NCBI GenBank assembly: GCA_018241025.1 | Contig: JAFEEQ010000004.1 | Location: forward strand, 310,001-374,000 | Source of the DNA: Pseudomonadota bacterium | GTDB lineage: Bacteria; Pseudomonadota; Alphaproteobacteria; Micropepsales; Micropepsaceae | Direction of reading: 5' to 3' | DNA: 64,000 nt | Shown here: one piece after another, positions 1 through 7,073 of the stretch | Layout: every line of letters starts with the position of its first letter | Numbering within the stretch: position 1 is the stretch's first letter | Notes under the pieces: generated by a model | The model's input: only the letters and a program-made list of their open reading frames with translations | What the model was told of the DNA's origin: nothing | Databases searched by the model: none | Translations under genes and position numbers: made by a program

Positions 1-1
1 T

Positions 2-391
2 TATTCTCCCAAATCGCTCGCCGCCAAGCTCGGCATCAAGGAGGGGATGAGCCTCTACGCCATCGCCGCGCCGAAGGCGTATCGCGCGCTGCTCGCGGTC
101 GATGCGCCGATCGCCGCCAGACCGCCGAAGGGCGGCGCCGATTTCGTCCATCTCTTCGTCACCTCGCTGGCCGAGCTGGAGAAGCAACTCCCTGCCGCCC
201 GCAAGGCGATGAAGCCCGACGGCATGCTCTGGGTCAGCTGGTACAAAAAGTCGGCGAAGATCCCGACCGATGTGAGCGAGGACCTCATCCGCGCCCGCGC
301 CCTCAAGACCGATCTCGTGGACGTAAAGGTCTGTGCCGTCAGCGATATCTGGTCCGGCCTCAAGCTCGTGGTGCGCAAGCACCTGCGCTAG
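2..391 (+). CDS. DUF3052 family protein, 5'-truncated by the window edge
   Basis: The reading frame is open from base 2, with residues reading YSPKSLAAKLGIKEGM before the first internal ATG at 47, so the true start lies upstream of the window. The KLGIKEGM opening followed by a hydrophobic strand and a DFVHLFV / MLWVSWYKKS pattern matches the small DUF3052 family, which has no established function. The C-terminus is complete, ending ...LVVRKHLR. It is cytoplasmic with no membrane segment. The family assignment rests on motif memory only. Confidence 0.75.
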   Translation, partial: YSPKSLAAKLGIKEGMSLYAIAAPKAYRALLAVDAPIAARPPKGGADFVHLFVTSLAELEKQLPAARKAMKPDGMLWVSWYKKSAKIPTDVSEDLIRARALKTDLVDVKVCAVSDIWSGLKLVVRKHLR

Positions 392-461
392 CCGGAGATT
401 GCAGCCGCACGAAGTACAACTTTTGATTGTTAAGAGGTGCGGGTAGAGCTACCCTGCGTTG

Positions 462-626
462 GTGATCGTCACCGCGCCCGCGCAATCGACCTATGCCTGC
501 CTCAAAGGTACCGGCTGCGAATGTGCCGCGCCGGGTCCCGACTGCAATTTCAGCTACGAAATCCCATCACCGGCCGAACGCCTGCGGGGCTGGCTCACCC
601 GCGTCTGGCGCGCCATCGCGGGATGA
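462..626 (+). CDS. possible small Cys-rich protein (54 aa)
   Basis: A GTG (462) or TTG (459) start opens a short frame that ends at the TGA at 624-626, directly abutting the convergent cupin gene. Almost every codon ends in G or C, as expected of real genes here, and the product has four cysteines (motifs YACLKGTGCECAAPGPDC) and an Arg/Trp-rich tail. No signal peptide and no clear ribosome site are visible; an AAGAGG lies about 22 bases upstream, too far to be convincing. I do not recognise a family. It could be the remnant of a longer gene. Confidence 0.35.
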   Translation: MIVTAPAQSTYACLKGTGCECAAPGPDCNFSYEIPSPAERLRGWLTRVWRAIAG

Positions 627-965
627 TCAGGCGGCCTTGGTGCCGCCCTCGGGCCCGAAGAACATCACCCAGGCCTTGAACTCGGCCGAGAAGCTGGCGA
701 AGCGATGCGGCACGCCCGCCGGCACGAACAGCACGTCGCCCGCATCGAAGCGCACCGTCTCGCCGCCGCGCTTGAAGATGCCTTGGCCCGCCTGAACGAA
801 ATAGAGCTCGTCGCGCTGATGGGCCTGCTGGGTATCCTGGTCGGACGGAACGAAGAGCAGGAGATTGGCATCGCCCTGCTGGAACAGCGACACAGATGCC
901 TGGCCCGAAGCGGTCAGTTTGCTTGCCGAGGCGACGAGATCGAATTTCAGCGGCGAATTGGCCAT
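627..965 (-). CDS. cupin domain protein (112 aa)
   Basis: A single small beta-barrel cupin. Metal-site motif 1 reads as HQRDELYFVQAGQG (about residues 49-62) and motif 2 as GDVLFVPAGVPHRF (about 76-89), giving candidate His/Glu metal ligands. The ligand or reaction cannot be told from sequence; such proteins bind small molecules or act as dioxygenases or isomerases. The ATG at 965 begins two bases after the carA stop, so it is probably co-transcribed with carA. The frame extends upstream antisense across carA, but only the part from 965 is plausible. Confidence 0.85.
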   Translation of the reverse strand: MANSPLKFDLVASASKLTASGQASVSLFQQGDANLLLFVPSDQDTQQAHQRDELYFVQAGQGIFKRGGETVRFDAGDVLFVPAGVPHRFASFSAEFKAWVMFFGPEGGTKAA

Positions 966-967
966 GG

Positions 968-2149
968 CTATTTGCCGCCCTTTGCGGCGCTCGCGAAGCG
1001 ATCGAAGAGATAATGGCTGTCCATCGGTCCGGGCGAGGCCTCGGGATGGTACTGCACGCTGAACACCTTCTTGCCCTCGACGCGCAGGCCGCAATTGGTG
1101 CCGTCGAACAGCGAGACATGCGTCTCCTTCACGCCCTTGGGCAGCGTGTCCTTGTCCACGGTGAAGCCGTGGTTCATCGACACGATCTCGACCTTGCCGG
1201 TCTCGAGATCCTTCACCGGATGGTTCGCGCCGTGATGGCCCTGCGGCATCTTCCGCGTCTCGCCGCCGAGCGCGAGGCCGAGCATCTGATGGCCGAGGCA
1301 GATGCCGAACACCGGCACGTTGCTGTCGACCAATGCCTTGATCGTCGGAATGGCGTATTCGCCCGTCGCCGCCGGATCGCCCGGGCCGTTGGACAGAAGC
1401 ACGCCATCCGGCTTGTGCCGCATCACCTCGTCGAAGCTCGATGCGGCGGGAACGACGGTGATGTCGGCCCCAAGCCCGGCGAGAAGCCGCAGCATGTTCC
1501 GCTTCACGCCGAAATCCATCACCGTCACGCGCCAGTCCGGCTTGGGCAGCTCGCCGTAGCCGGTGCTCCAGGCCCAAGGCGTCTCGCGCCAGTTATAGGT
1601 CTGCCGCGTCGTCACATCCTTGGCGAGGTCGAGGCCGACAAGCCCCGGAAAGCTCTTCGCCGCGGCGAGGCCGGCAGCCGCATCGATCCTCCCGTTCGCG
1701 CCTTCCGAAACGATCGCGCCATGCGGCATGCCGCTCTCGCGGATGCGGTTGGTCAGCGCCCGCGTATCGATCCCGGCCAGCGCCGGAATGCCGTGCTTCT
1801 TCAGCCAGCCGTCCAGCGTCGCGAGCGCGCGGTAATTCGAGGGATGCTCGGCATCGGCGCGCACGATCAGTCCGCGCACCACCGGCGTCAGCGATTCGAT
1901 GTCCTCGCCATTGGTGCCGACGATGCCGATATGGGGAAAGGTGAAGCACACGATCTGCCCGGCATAGGACGGATCGGTCAGGATCTCCTGGTATCCCGTC
2001 ATCGCGGTGTTGAAGCAGACCTCGCCGATTCCCTCGTGGTTCGCGCCGAAGACGTAGCCCTCGAACACCGTCCCGTCGGCGAGCACCAGCGCGCCACGCG
2101 AAAACTCCACCGCCGGCGTTGCGGTGGCGGCGGACGTTGCATCGGACAT
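968..2149 (-). CDS. carA: carbamoyl-phosphate synthase small subunit
   Basis: Glutaminase subunit that releases ammonia from glutamine for CarB, feeding arginine and pyrimidine synthesis. The N-terminal half carries the CarA-specific domain (GYQEILTDPSYAGQIV, about 52-68). The C-terminal class I amidotransferase domain has the nucleophile Cys284 in FGICLGHQM and the His368/Glu370 pair in QYHPEASPGP. At 393 residues it is full length. carB is not in the window. A good promoter lies directly upstream (2177-2205), divergent from yqeY. The cupin gene follows two bases downstream. Confidence 0.97.
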   Translation of the reverse strand: MSDATSAATATPAVEFSRGALVLADGTVFEGYVFGANHEGIGEVCFNTAMTGYQEILTDPSYAGQIVCFTFPHIGIVGTNGEDIESLTPVVRGLIVRADAEHPSNYRALATLDGWLKKHGIPALAGIDTRALTNRIRESGMPHGAIVSEGANGRIDAAAGLAAAKSFPGLVGLDLAKDVTTRQTYNWRETPWAWSTGYGELPKPDWRVTVMDFGVKRNMLRLLAGLGADITVVPAASSFDEVMRHKPDGVLLSNGPGDPAATGEYAIPTIKALVDSNVPVFGICLGHQMLGLALGGETRKMPQGHHGANHPVKDLETGKVEIVSMNHGFTVDKDTLPKGVKETHVSLFDGTNCGLRVEGKKVFSVQYHPEASPGPMDSHYLFDRFASAAKGGK

Positions 2150-2176
2150 GGGCGGGGTACCGGTTGGATTTGGCGG

Positions 2177-2205
2177 AAAATAGGGAGCAGGTCCCTCAGG
2201 GTCAA
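2177..2205 (-). promoter_or_regulatory. predicted carA promoter
   Basis: On the minus strand TTGACC (2205-2200), a 17-base spacer and TATTTT (2182-2177) fit a housekeeping promoter. Predicted transcription would start near 2170, giving a leader of about 20 bases before the carA ATG at 2149. Inferred from hexamers and spacing only. Confidence 0.5.
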
Positions 2206-2244
2206 GGATTTGCGACGGCGAATTTCTCTTTTGGGATCAATTGT

Positions 2245-2273
2245 TTGGCAAAGTGCCGCGTGCGCGTTACAGT
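2245..2273 (+). promoter_or_regulatory. predicted yqeY promoter
   Basis: TTGGCA (2245-2250), exactly 17 bases, then TACAGT (2268-2273). Transcription would start near 2280, about 20 bases before the ATG at 2300. It faces away from the carA promoter; the two sit within one 150-base divergent gap. Confidence 0.5.
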
Positions 2274-2299
2274 GTTCCCACAGCAAACGGACGACATCC

Positions 2300-2764
2300 A
2301 TGGCATTGCGCGACGACATCAACACCGCCGTGAAAGAGGCGATGAAGGCGAAGGACCAGAAGCGGCTCGGCACACTTCGCCTGGTCAACGCCGCTTTCAA
2401 GGATCGCGACATCGCAGCGCGCACCGCCGACAGCCGCGAATTGTCCAGCGACGACGACCTGCTCGGTCTTCTCGCCAAGATGATCAAGCAGCGCGAGGAT
2501 TCGATCACCGCCTACGAAGCCGGCGGCCGGCCGGAGCTGGCGCAGAACGAGCGCGACGAGATCGCGATCATCCGCGAATTCATGCCCAGGCAGATGGACG
2601 ATGCCGAAGCCAGGGCCGCCATCGTCGCCGTGGTCGCGGAAGTCGGTGCCACCAGCGTGAAGGACATGGGCAAGGTCATGGCCGCCCTCAAACAGCGCTA
2701 TTCCGGCCAGATGGATTTCGGCAAGGCGAGCGCCCAGGTGAAGGCGGCGCTTGAAGGCAAGTAA
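2300..2764 (+). CDS. yqeY: GatB/YqeY domain protein (154 aa)
   Basis: Stand-alone homologue of the C-terminal helical domain of the amidotransferase GatB. The whole protein fits: MALRDDINTAVKEAMKAKD at the start, TLRLVNAAFKDRDIA, the QREDSITAYEAGGR segment and the closing MGKVMAALKQRYSGQMDFGKAS motif. The family is thought to touch tRNA or the tRNA-dependent amidation machinery, but its role is not settled. In alphaproteobacteria it is usually found between carA and dnaG, as here. The ATG at 2300 is chosen because family members begin M-L-R-ddi; a very long frame running in from carA is antisense noise. Confidence 0.92.
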   Translation: MALRDDINTAVKEAMKAKDQKRLGTLRLVNAAFKDRDIAARTADSRELSSDDDLLGLLAKMIKQREDSITAYEAGGRPELAQNERDEIAIIREFMPRQMDDAEARAAIVAVVAEVGATSVKDMGKVMAALKQRYSGQMDFGKASAQVKAALEGK

Positions 2765-2769
2765 CACCG

Positions 2770-3384
2770 ATGGCGCCCCTTCTCGTCGACTCCGATCCGC
2801 GCCGCGCGCTCGGTGAGGAAGTCTCTGACAACGATAGCTTCCTGATCGACGAAGGACGAAAATACCTCCTTGTCGATCCCAAGCCGGTGGCGGATGTCGG
2901 CGTGGTCCGCGCGTTCGCCGATCACGCTTCGATGATGCTCGGGCTGAAGGATCTGACCGGGACGCGTGTCGCCATGGAATGCATCGTGCCGCTGCACGAC
3001 CGCACCGTGTCCGTCATCGGAAAGCTGAATGCACTCGGCCTGCTGCGCTGGAGCGAGCGGCTCTATCCCTGCGTTCCCGCGGGCGGCCTGTCGAGTGCCG
3101 CGTGGCACTTCATTGCCGACGAGGCCAGCATGACCGAAGCGATCGGGATCCTGCGCAACATCGCCGAGAAGGGAAAGGTCGTCGGCTCGATGATCGTTCT
3201 GGGAACTGCCGAACGCGCCGGCCTGCCGGGCTTGCGCCAGCACGTGATCCGCGCCGAACGCATCGTCCCGGTGGGCCGCGGCGTGAACTGGAAGCGTTAC
3301 CTCGCCGATGCCGGCCACACCATGATGCAGACCGCCGACATCATCTCCAAGCTCCAGAATGCCGGCCGCATCCTGCGCGGATGA
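2770..3384 (+). CDS. hypothetical protein (204 aa), downstream of yqeY
   Basis: Not recognised. Soluble, no signal peptide or membrane helix. It has strong GC3 coding bias and starts with an ATG five bases after the yqeY stop, so it is probably in the same transcript. The middle contains a hydrophobic alpha/beta pattern (GSMIVLGTAERAGLPGLRQH, about 138-157) and a short Cys-containing stretch LYPCVPAGG. It ends three bases before the convergent histidine kinase gene. No catalytic motif can be claimed. Confidence 0.7.
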   Translation: MAPLLVDSDPRRALGEEVSDNDSFLIDEGRKYLLVDPKPVADVGVVRAFADHASMMLGLKDLTGTRVAMECIVPLHDRTVSVIGKLNALGLLRWSERLYPCVPAGGLSSAAWHFIADEASMTEAIGILRNIAEKGKVVGSMIVLGTAERAGLPGLRQHVIRAERIVPVGRGVNWKRYLADAGHTMMQTADIISKLQNAGRILRG

Positions 3385-3387
3385 AGG

Positions 3388-4977
3388 TCACGCTGCCGGA
3401 AGCGTCATCACAAAACGCGCGCCGCTGCCCGGCGGGGACTCGGCCCACATCTTCCCGCCCTGCGCTTCGATGATCGAATGGCAGATCGAAAGCCCGATCC
3501 CCATGCCGTTGGGCTTGGTGGTCACGAAAGGCTGGAACAGCCGATCCATCACCTCCGGCGCGATTCCGGGGCCGTCGTCGCGCACCGAAATCTCGACCAG
3601 CGACGGCGAAGATCCGCATCCCGCATGCACCTGCACATGGCCCCTGCCGCTCGTCGCCTCGAACGCATTGCGCAGCAGATTGAGCAGCACCTGCTGAGTC
3701 GGCACCTTGTCGACCAGCACTTTCGGCAAGCCGGCATCGGTCTCGATCCGGACATCGACGCCGCGGTGGCGCGGATCGATCATCGCCAGCTCGCGCGCCT
3801 CGACGATCAGGCTGCCGACGTCCTGTGGGCTGCTGCCGCCGTCATCCTTGCGCGCGAAGTTGCGGATGCGGTCCAGGATCTCCTGCGCGCGGCGGAATTG
3901 GGCATCGGCCTTGTCGACGCTCTTGATGGCATTGGCTTCGTCCAGCCGGCCGATCATCGTGCGGGCGGCAGAAAGGTAGTTGTTCGCCGCGGTCAGCGGC
4001 TGGCGCAGCTCATGTCCGATCGCCGACACCATTTCGCCAAGTTCGGTCAACCGCCCGGCATGGGCCAGATCCGATTGCAGCCGCTGCAGTTTTTCCTGTG
4101 CCCGCCGCTGCTCGGTTACATCGCGCACCACCCCCGCAAGGGCCCGCGGCCGGCCGTTGGCGTCGAGCACGGCCCGTCCGCGCATTTCGACCTGGTGCGC
4201 GCTGCCGTCCGGCCAATGGATGCCGCATTCGAACGAAAGGTCGCCGCGTGCGGCGCGAGCGCGGTCGAAGGCCGAAGTCACGCGTTCGCGTTCGCCGGAA
4301 TCGACGGCTGCGAGCAGCGCAGCGAAGTCGAGCGTCTCGTTGTCGCCGCGCCCGAAGGCGGCGCGGCACAGGCTCGAACTCGTCAAGCTGTCGTCGTCCT
4401 GGGAAAGCTCCCAGGCACCGAGGTCGCCGGCTGCCAGTGCAACGCGCAGCCGCGCCTCGCTGTCGCGCAGCGACGCGCGCATGCGCAGCGCCTGGATCGC
4501 GACCGAAGTGGAGCGCGCCAGCGCTTCGACCAGCGCCAGCTCGTCGGCACCGAAAGAGCGCTTCGCACTCCAGTAGGAGCCGATGGCCGCGATCGGCATT
4601 CCGGCCTTCACCGGCACCATCACGAGGCTGTTCACGAAAGTCGGACGATAGGCATCGTGCGGGATGCGCTCGTCGACATAGATGTCGGGTATCGCCGCCG
4701 AGCGGTCGTTCAGCATGCACCAGCCGGAGATGCAGGCGGTCAGCGGGAACCGCTTGCCTTTCCACAACGGACCGACGGCATCCTCGTCGACATAGTGGCA
4801 GGACTCGCCGTCGCGCAGGACGAAGGTCACGCCTTCGGCGCCCGAAATCTCGCGCGCCTTGCTGCGGACGATGGCGATGACATCGTCGAGCGTCTCGGCC
4901 GCGGCCAGCCTTTCGACCGCTTCGACCAATGCCTGCCAGCGTTCGGGCGGCACGCTTTGTGTTTTTGTTTCGGTCAT
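3388..4977 (-). CDS. GAF-PAS sensor histidine kinase, FixL/DctB-like transmitter
   Basis: Cytoplasmic sensor kinase of 529 residues. Order: an N-terminal GAF domain (about 20-165, with ISGWCMLN and IPDIYVDERIP), a PAS domain with PAC tail (about 175-290, ending GVVRDVTEQRRAQE), a dimerisation/phosphoacceptor helix with His322 in SAIGHELRQPLTA, and an HATPase domain (N-box LLRNAFEAT, G1 RDDGPGI, G2 GMGIGLSI). The H-box resembles the FixL group, but no heme-binding PAS signature was identified, so the signal is unknown. There is no transmembrane segment. No response regulator is adjacent, so its partner must lie elsewhere. Confidence 0.9.
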   Translation of the reverse strand: MTETKTQSVPPERWQALVEAVERLAAAETLDDVIAIVRSKAREISGAEGVTFVLRDGESCHYVDEDAVGPLWKGKRFPLTACISGWCMLNDRSAAIPDIYVDERIPHDAYRPTFVNSLVMVPVKAGMPIAAIGSYWSAKRSFGADELALVEALARSTSVAIQALRMRASLRDSEARLRVALAAGDLGAWELSQDDDSLTSSSLCRAAFGRGDNETLDFAALLAAVDSGERERVTSAFDRARAARGDLSFECGIHWPDGSAHQVEMRGRAVLDANGRPRALAGVVRDVTEQRRAQEKLQRLQSDLAHAGRLTELGEMVSAIGHELRQPLTAANNYLSAARTMIGRLDEANAIKSVDKADAQFRRAQEILDRIRNFARKDDGGSSPQDVGSLIVEARELAMIDPRHRGVDVRIETDAGLPKVLVDKVPTQQVLLNLLRNAFEATSGRGHVQVHAGCGSSPSLVEISVRDDGPGIAPEVMDRLFQPFVTTKPNGMGIGLSICHSIIEAQGGKMWAESPPGSGARFVMTLPAA

Positions 4978-5148
4978 GGGACCGCAATATTTATCAGCGT
5001 CGATTCGAAGACGAGTTTAAACTGTCGAAGTATACGCAACATTACGGAAAGACTATCTCCACCGGCGCTCGCCACCCTGTGGATGATATGTGGATCGTTG
5101 CGCGGGCGGCGTCGATATGCGCAAGCCCGGTAATCCTCGCACCGTGCC

Positions 5149-5169
5149 GCTTTGTTGCTACAATAGCCC
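5149..5169 (+). promoter_or_regulatory. extended -10-like element directly before dnaG
   Basis: TGCTACAAT (-10 TACAAT at 5159-5164 with an upstream TG) ends five bases before the dnaG ATG at 5170. No good -35 hexamer and no Shine-Dalgarno are visible. If used, the transcript would begin at or next to the start codon, that is, leaderless. Weak, sequence-only call. Confidence 0.3.
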
Positions 5170-7011
5170 ATGCGTTTCCCCCCGAACCTTCTCGACGAGA
5201 TCCTGCGCCGGACCGATATCGTCCAGCTCGTCGGTCGCCGGGTGAAACTCACCCGCAAGGGCCAGGCGTTCTGGGGCTGCTGCCCGTTCCACGGCGAAAA
5301 ATCGCCCAGCTTCAAGGTCGAAAACGCGCGCCATCGCTACAAATGCTTCGGTTGCGGCAAGGGCGGCGACGCCTTCCGCTGGCTCGCCGAGACCGAAGGC
5401 CTTTCCTTCCCTGAGGCGGTCGAACGCCTGGCCGGCGAGGCGGGTGTCGAGCTGCCCAAATGGTCGCCGGAAGACGAAGCCCGCGAAGAGAAGAAGAAAT
5501 CGCTCTACGACGTGATCGAAGCGGCCTGCGATTTCTTCGAGGACCAGCTCCGCGCCAATGCCGGTGCCGAGGCGCGCGATTACCTGCGCTCGCGCGGCCT
5601 GAACGGCGAGGTCGCGAAGAAATTCCGCCTTGGCTACGCGCCGTCCGGCAACGCCACGCTGATCGAACACCTCAAGACGAAGAACATCACCACCGACGAC
5701 ATGATCGCCGCCGGTCTCGCCCGTCCGGCATCCGAGGATCGCGGCGTGCGCGACTTCTTCTTCGATCGCCTGATGTTCCCGATCTCCGACGCGCGCGGCC
5801 GCATCGTCGCCTTCGGCGGCCGCGGCCTCACCCCCGACGCCAAGCCGAAATACATCAACACCGGCGAGACCACGCTCTTTTCCAAGGGTCATCTGCTCTA
5901 CAACTTCGCCGCCGCGCGCGCGCCCGCGATCAAGGCGCAGAGCATCGTCGTCGCCGAAGGCTATATGGACGTCATCGCGCTGGTGCGCGCAGGGTTCGAG
6001 CATGCCGTCGCGCCGCTCGGCACGGCGCTGACCGAAGACCAGCTCCATCTTCTCTGGCGCACCGCGCCCGAGCCGGTGATGGCCTTCGACGGCGACGCCG
6101 CCGGCCTGAAAGCCGCGCACCGCGCCGCGCATCTCGCGTTGCCGCATCTGAAGCCCGGCTATTCGGTGCGCTTCGCCTTCCTGCCCTCGGGCGAGGATCC
6201 GGATTCGCTCCTGCGCACCAGCGGCCCCGCCGCGATGCGCAAGCTGCTCGACGAGGCCCAGCCGCTCAGCCAGGTGCTCTGGCGCGCCCTGACCGAAGGC
6301 CGCGACTTCTCCACCCCCGAACGCCGCGCCGGGCTCGAGCGCGCCCTGGGCGAGATTGTTTCCGCCATCAACGACGGCAAGATCGCCGACTATTACCGCC
6401 GCGATTTCGATCAGAAGGTCTTCGACGCCTTCAAGCGTCGCGCCTCTGCTCCCAAAGCAGAGCGCCGCGACTGGAAACCCCGCCCGGGCGGTCCGCGTCA
6501 GCCGGGCCGCTATGCCCCGGTCGAGACAGTATCCCCAGCCGTGAAGGCCAGCTTGCTCGCCCGGTCCGGCCGTTCCGGCGCCCAGCGCATGAAGGAGGCC
6601 GAAGTCGCGGCCTTGCTGCTGGAAGAACCCGAATTGGGTACTCGGCATGCGGAACTCGTCGCCGAACTGCCCTTTTCCGACCCTTCGCTTGACAGGTTGC
6701 GCCACGTCCTCTTAAACCTCGCCGCTTCCGGCTCTAGCCTTGAAAAACAGGGGTTTGAGAACCATCTGCACCGTCTGGGCTTGTCCGAAACCGTCGCTCG
6801 TCTGAGCACGCGCACAAATCCCGGCCCGGCGGATGACGAAGCCATTTCCGATGCCGACGACGCGCGTTTCCTGAAAGCCGCCGGCGACCTTCGCGAGATG
6901 GCGGAACTCGGTCCTCAGCGCGCCCAGGCGATGGAACGCTTCAAGAGCGACGGGACGGAGGAGAGCTGGCGCGAAGCACAGCGGCTCCTGGGACCGACCC
7001 GGAGCGACTGA
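5170..7011 (+). CDS. dnaG: DNA primase
   Basis: Synthesises RNA primers at the replication fork with the DnaB helicase. The N-terminal CHC2 zinc ribbon is intact (Cys38, His41, Cys59, Cys62 in CPFHGEKSP and CFGCGKGGD). The TOPRIM catalytic core follows with [12 protein letters not shown] and the acidic pair in [11 protein letters not shown]. The C-terminal third is a helical helicase-interaction region, degenerate as usual. 613 residues is normal. It precedes rpoD by 62 bases, the classic macromolecular-synthesis order, although rpsU is absent. Confidence 0.97.
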   Translation: MRFPPNLLDEILRRTDIVQLVGRRVKLTRKGQAFWGCCPFHGEKSPSFKVENARHRYKCFGCGKGGDAFRWLAETEGLSFPEAVERLAGEAGVELPKWSPEDEAREEKKKSLYDVIEAACDFFEDQLRANAGAEARDYLRSRGLNGEVAKKFRLGYAPSGNATLIEHLKTKNITTDDMIAAGLARPASEDRGVRDFFFDRLMFPISDARGRIVAFGGRGLTPDAKPKYINTGETTLFSKGHLLYNFAAARAPAIKAQSIVVAEGYMDVIALVRAGFEHAVAPLGTALTEDQLHLLWRTAPEPVMAFDGDAAGLKAAHRAAHLALPHLKPGYSVRFAFLPSGEDPDSLLRTSGPAAMRKLLDEAQPLSQVLWRALTEGRDFSTPERRAGLERALGEIVSAINDGKIADYYRRDFDQKVFDAFKRRASAPKAERRDWKPRPGGPRQPGRYAPVETVSPAVKASLLARSGRSGAQRMKEAEVAALLLEEPELGTRHAELVAELPFSDPSLDRLRHVLLNLAASGSSLEKQGFENHLHRLGLSETVARLSTRTNPGPADDEAISDADDARFLKAAGDLREMAELGPQRAQAMERFKSDGTEESWREAQRLLGPTRSD

Positions 7012-7036
7012 CGTTTCGCAAAAAGTGGATTCACTC

Positions 7037-7052
7037 GCCTCTATATAGAGGC
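7037..7052. promoter_or_regulatory. 16-bp perfect palindrome in the dnaG-rpoD gap
   Basis: GCCTCTATATAGAGGC is a perfect two-fold palindrome lying 22 bases upstream of the rpoD GTG, and its centre contains CTATAT, a good -10 hexamer for this class. No matching -35 was found at 16-18 bases. It may be an rpoD promoter core overlapped by a dimeric regulator's site. Confidence 0.35.
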
Positions 7053-7073
7053 CCCTTGCCAAGGGAATGCAGC

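Noticed and set aside
896..2299. Very long plus-strand open frame leading into yqeY
   Set aside because: It lies antisense to carA, is Arg/His-rich and lacks any domain; only the part from 2300 is YqeY. Antisense open frames are expected with this GC3 bias.
3478..5133. 551-residue frame antisense to the histidine kinase
   Set aside because: Mirrors the kinase codons, no domain, no ribosome site; the kinase frame has every transmitter motif.
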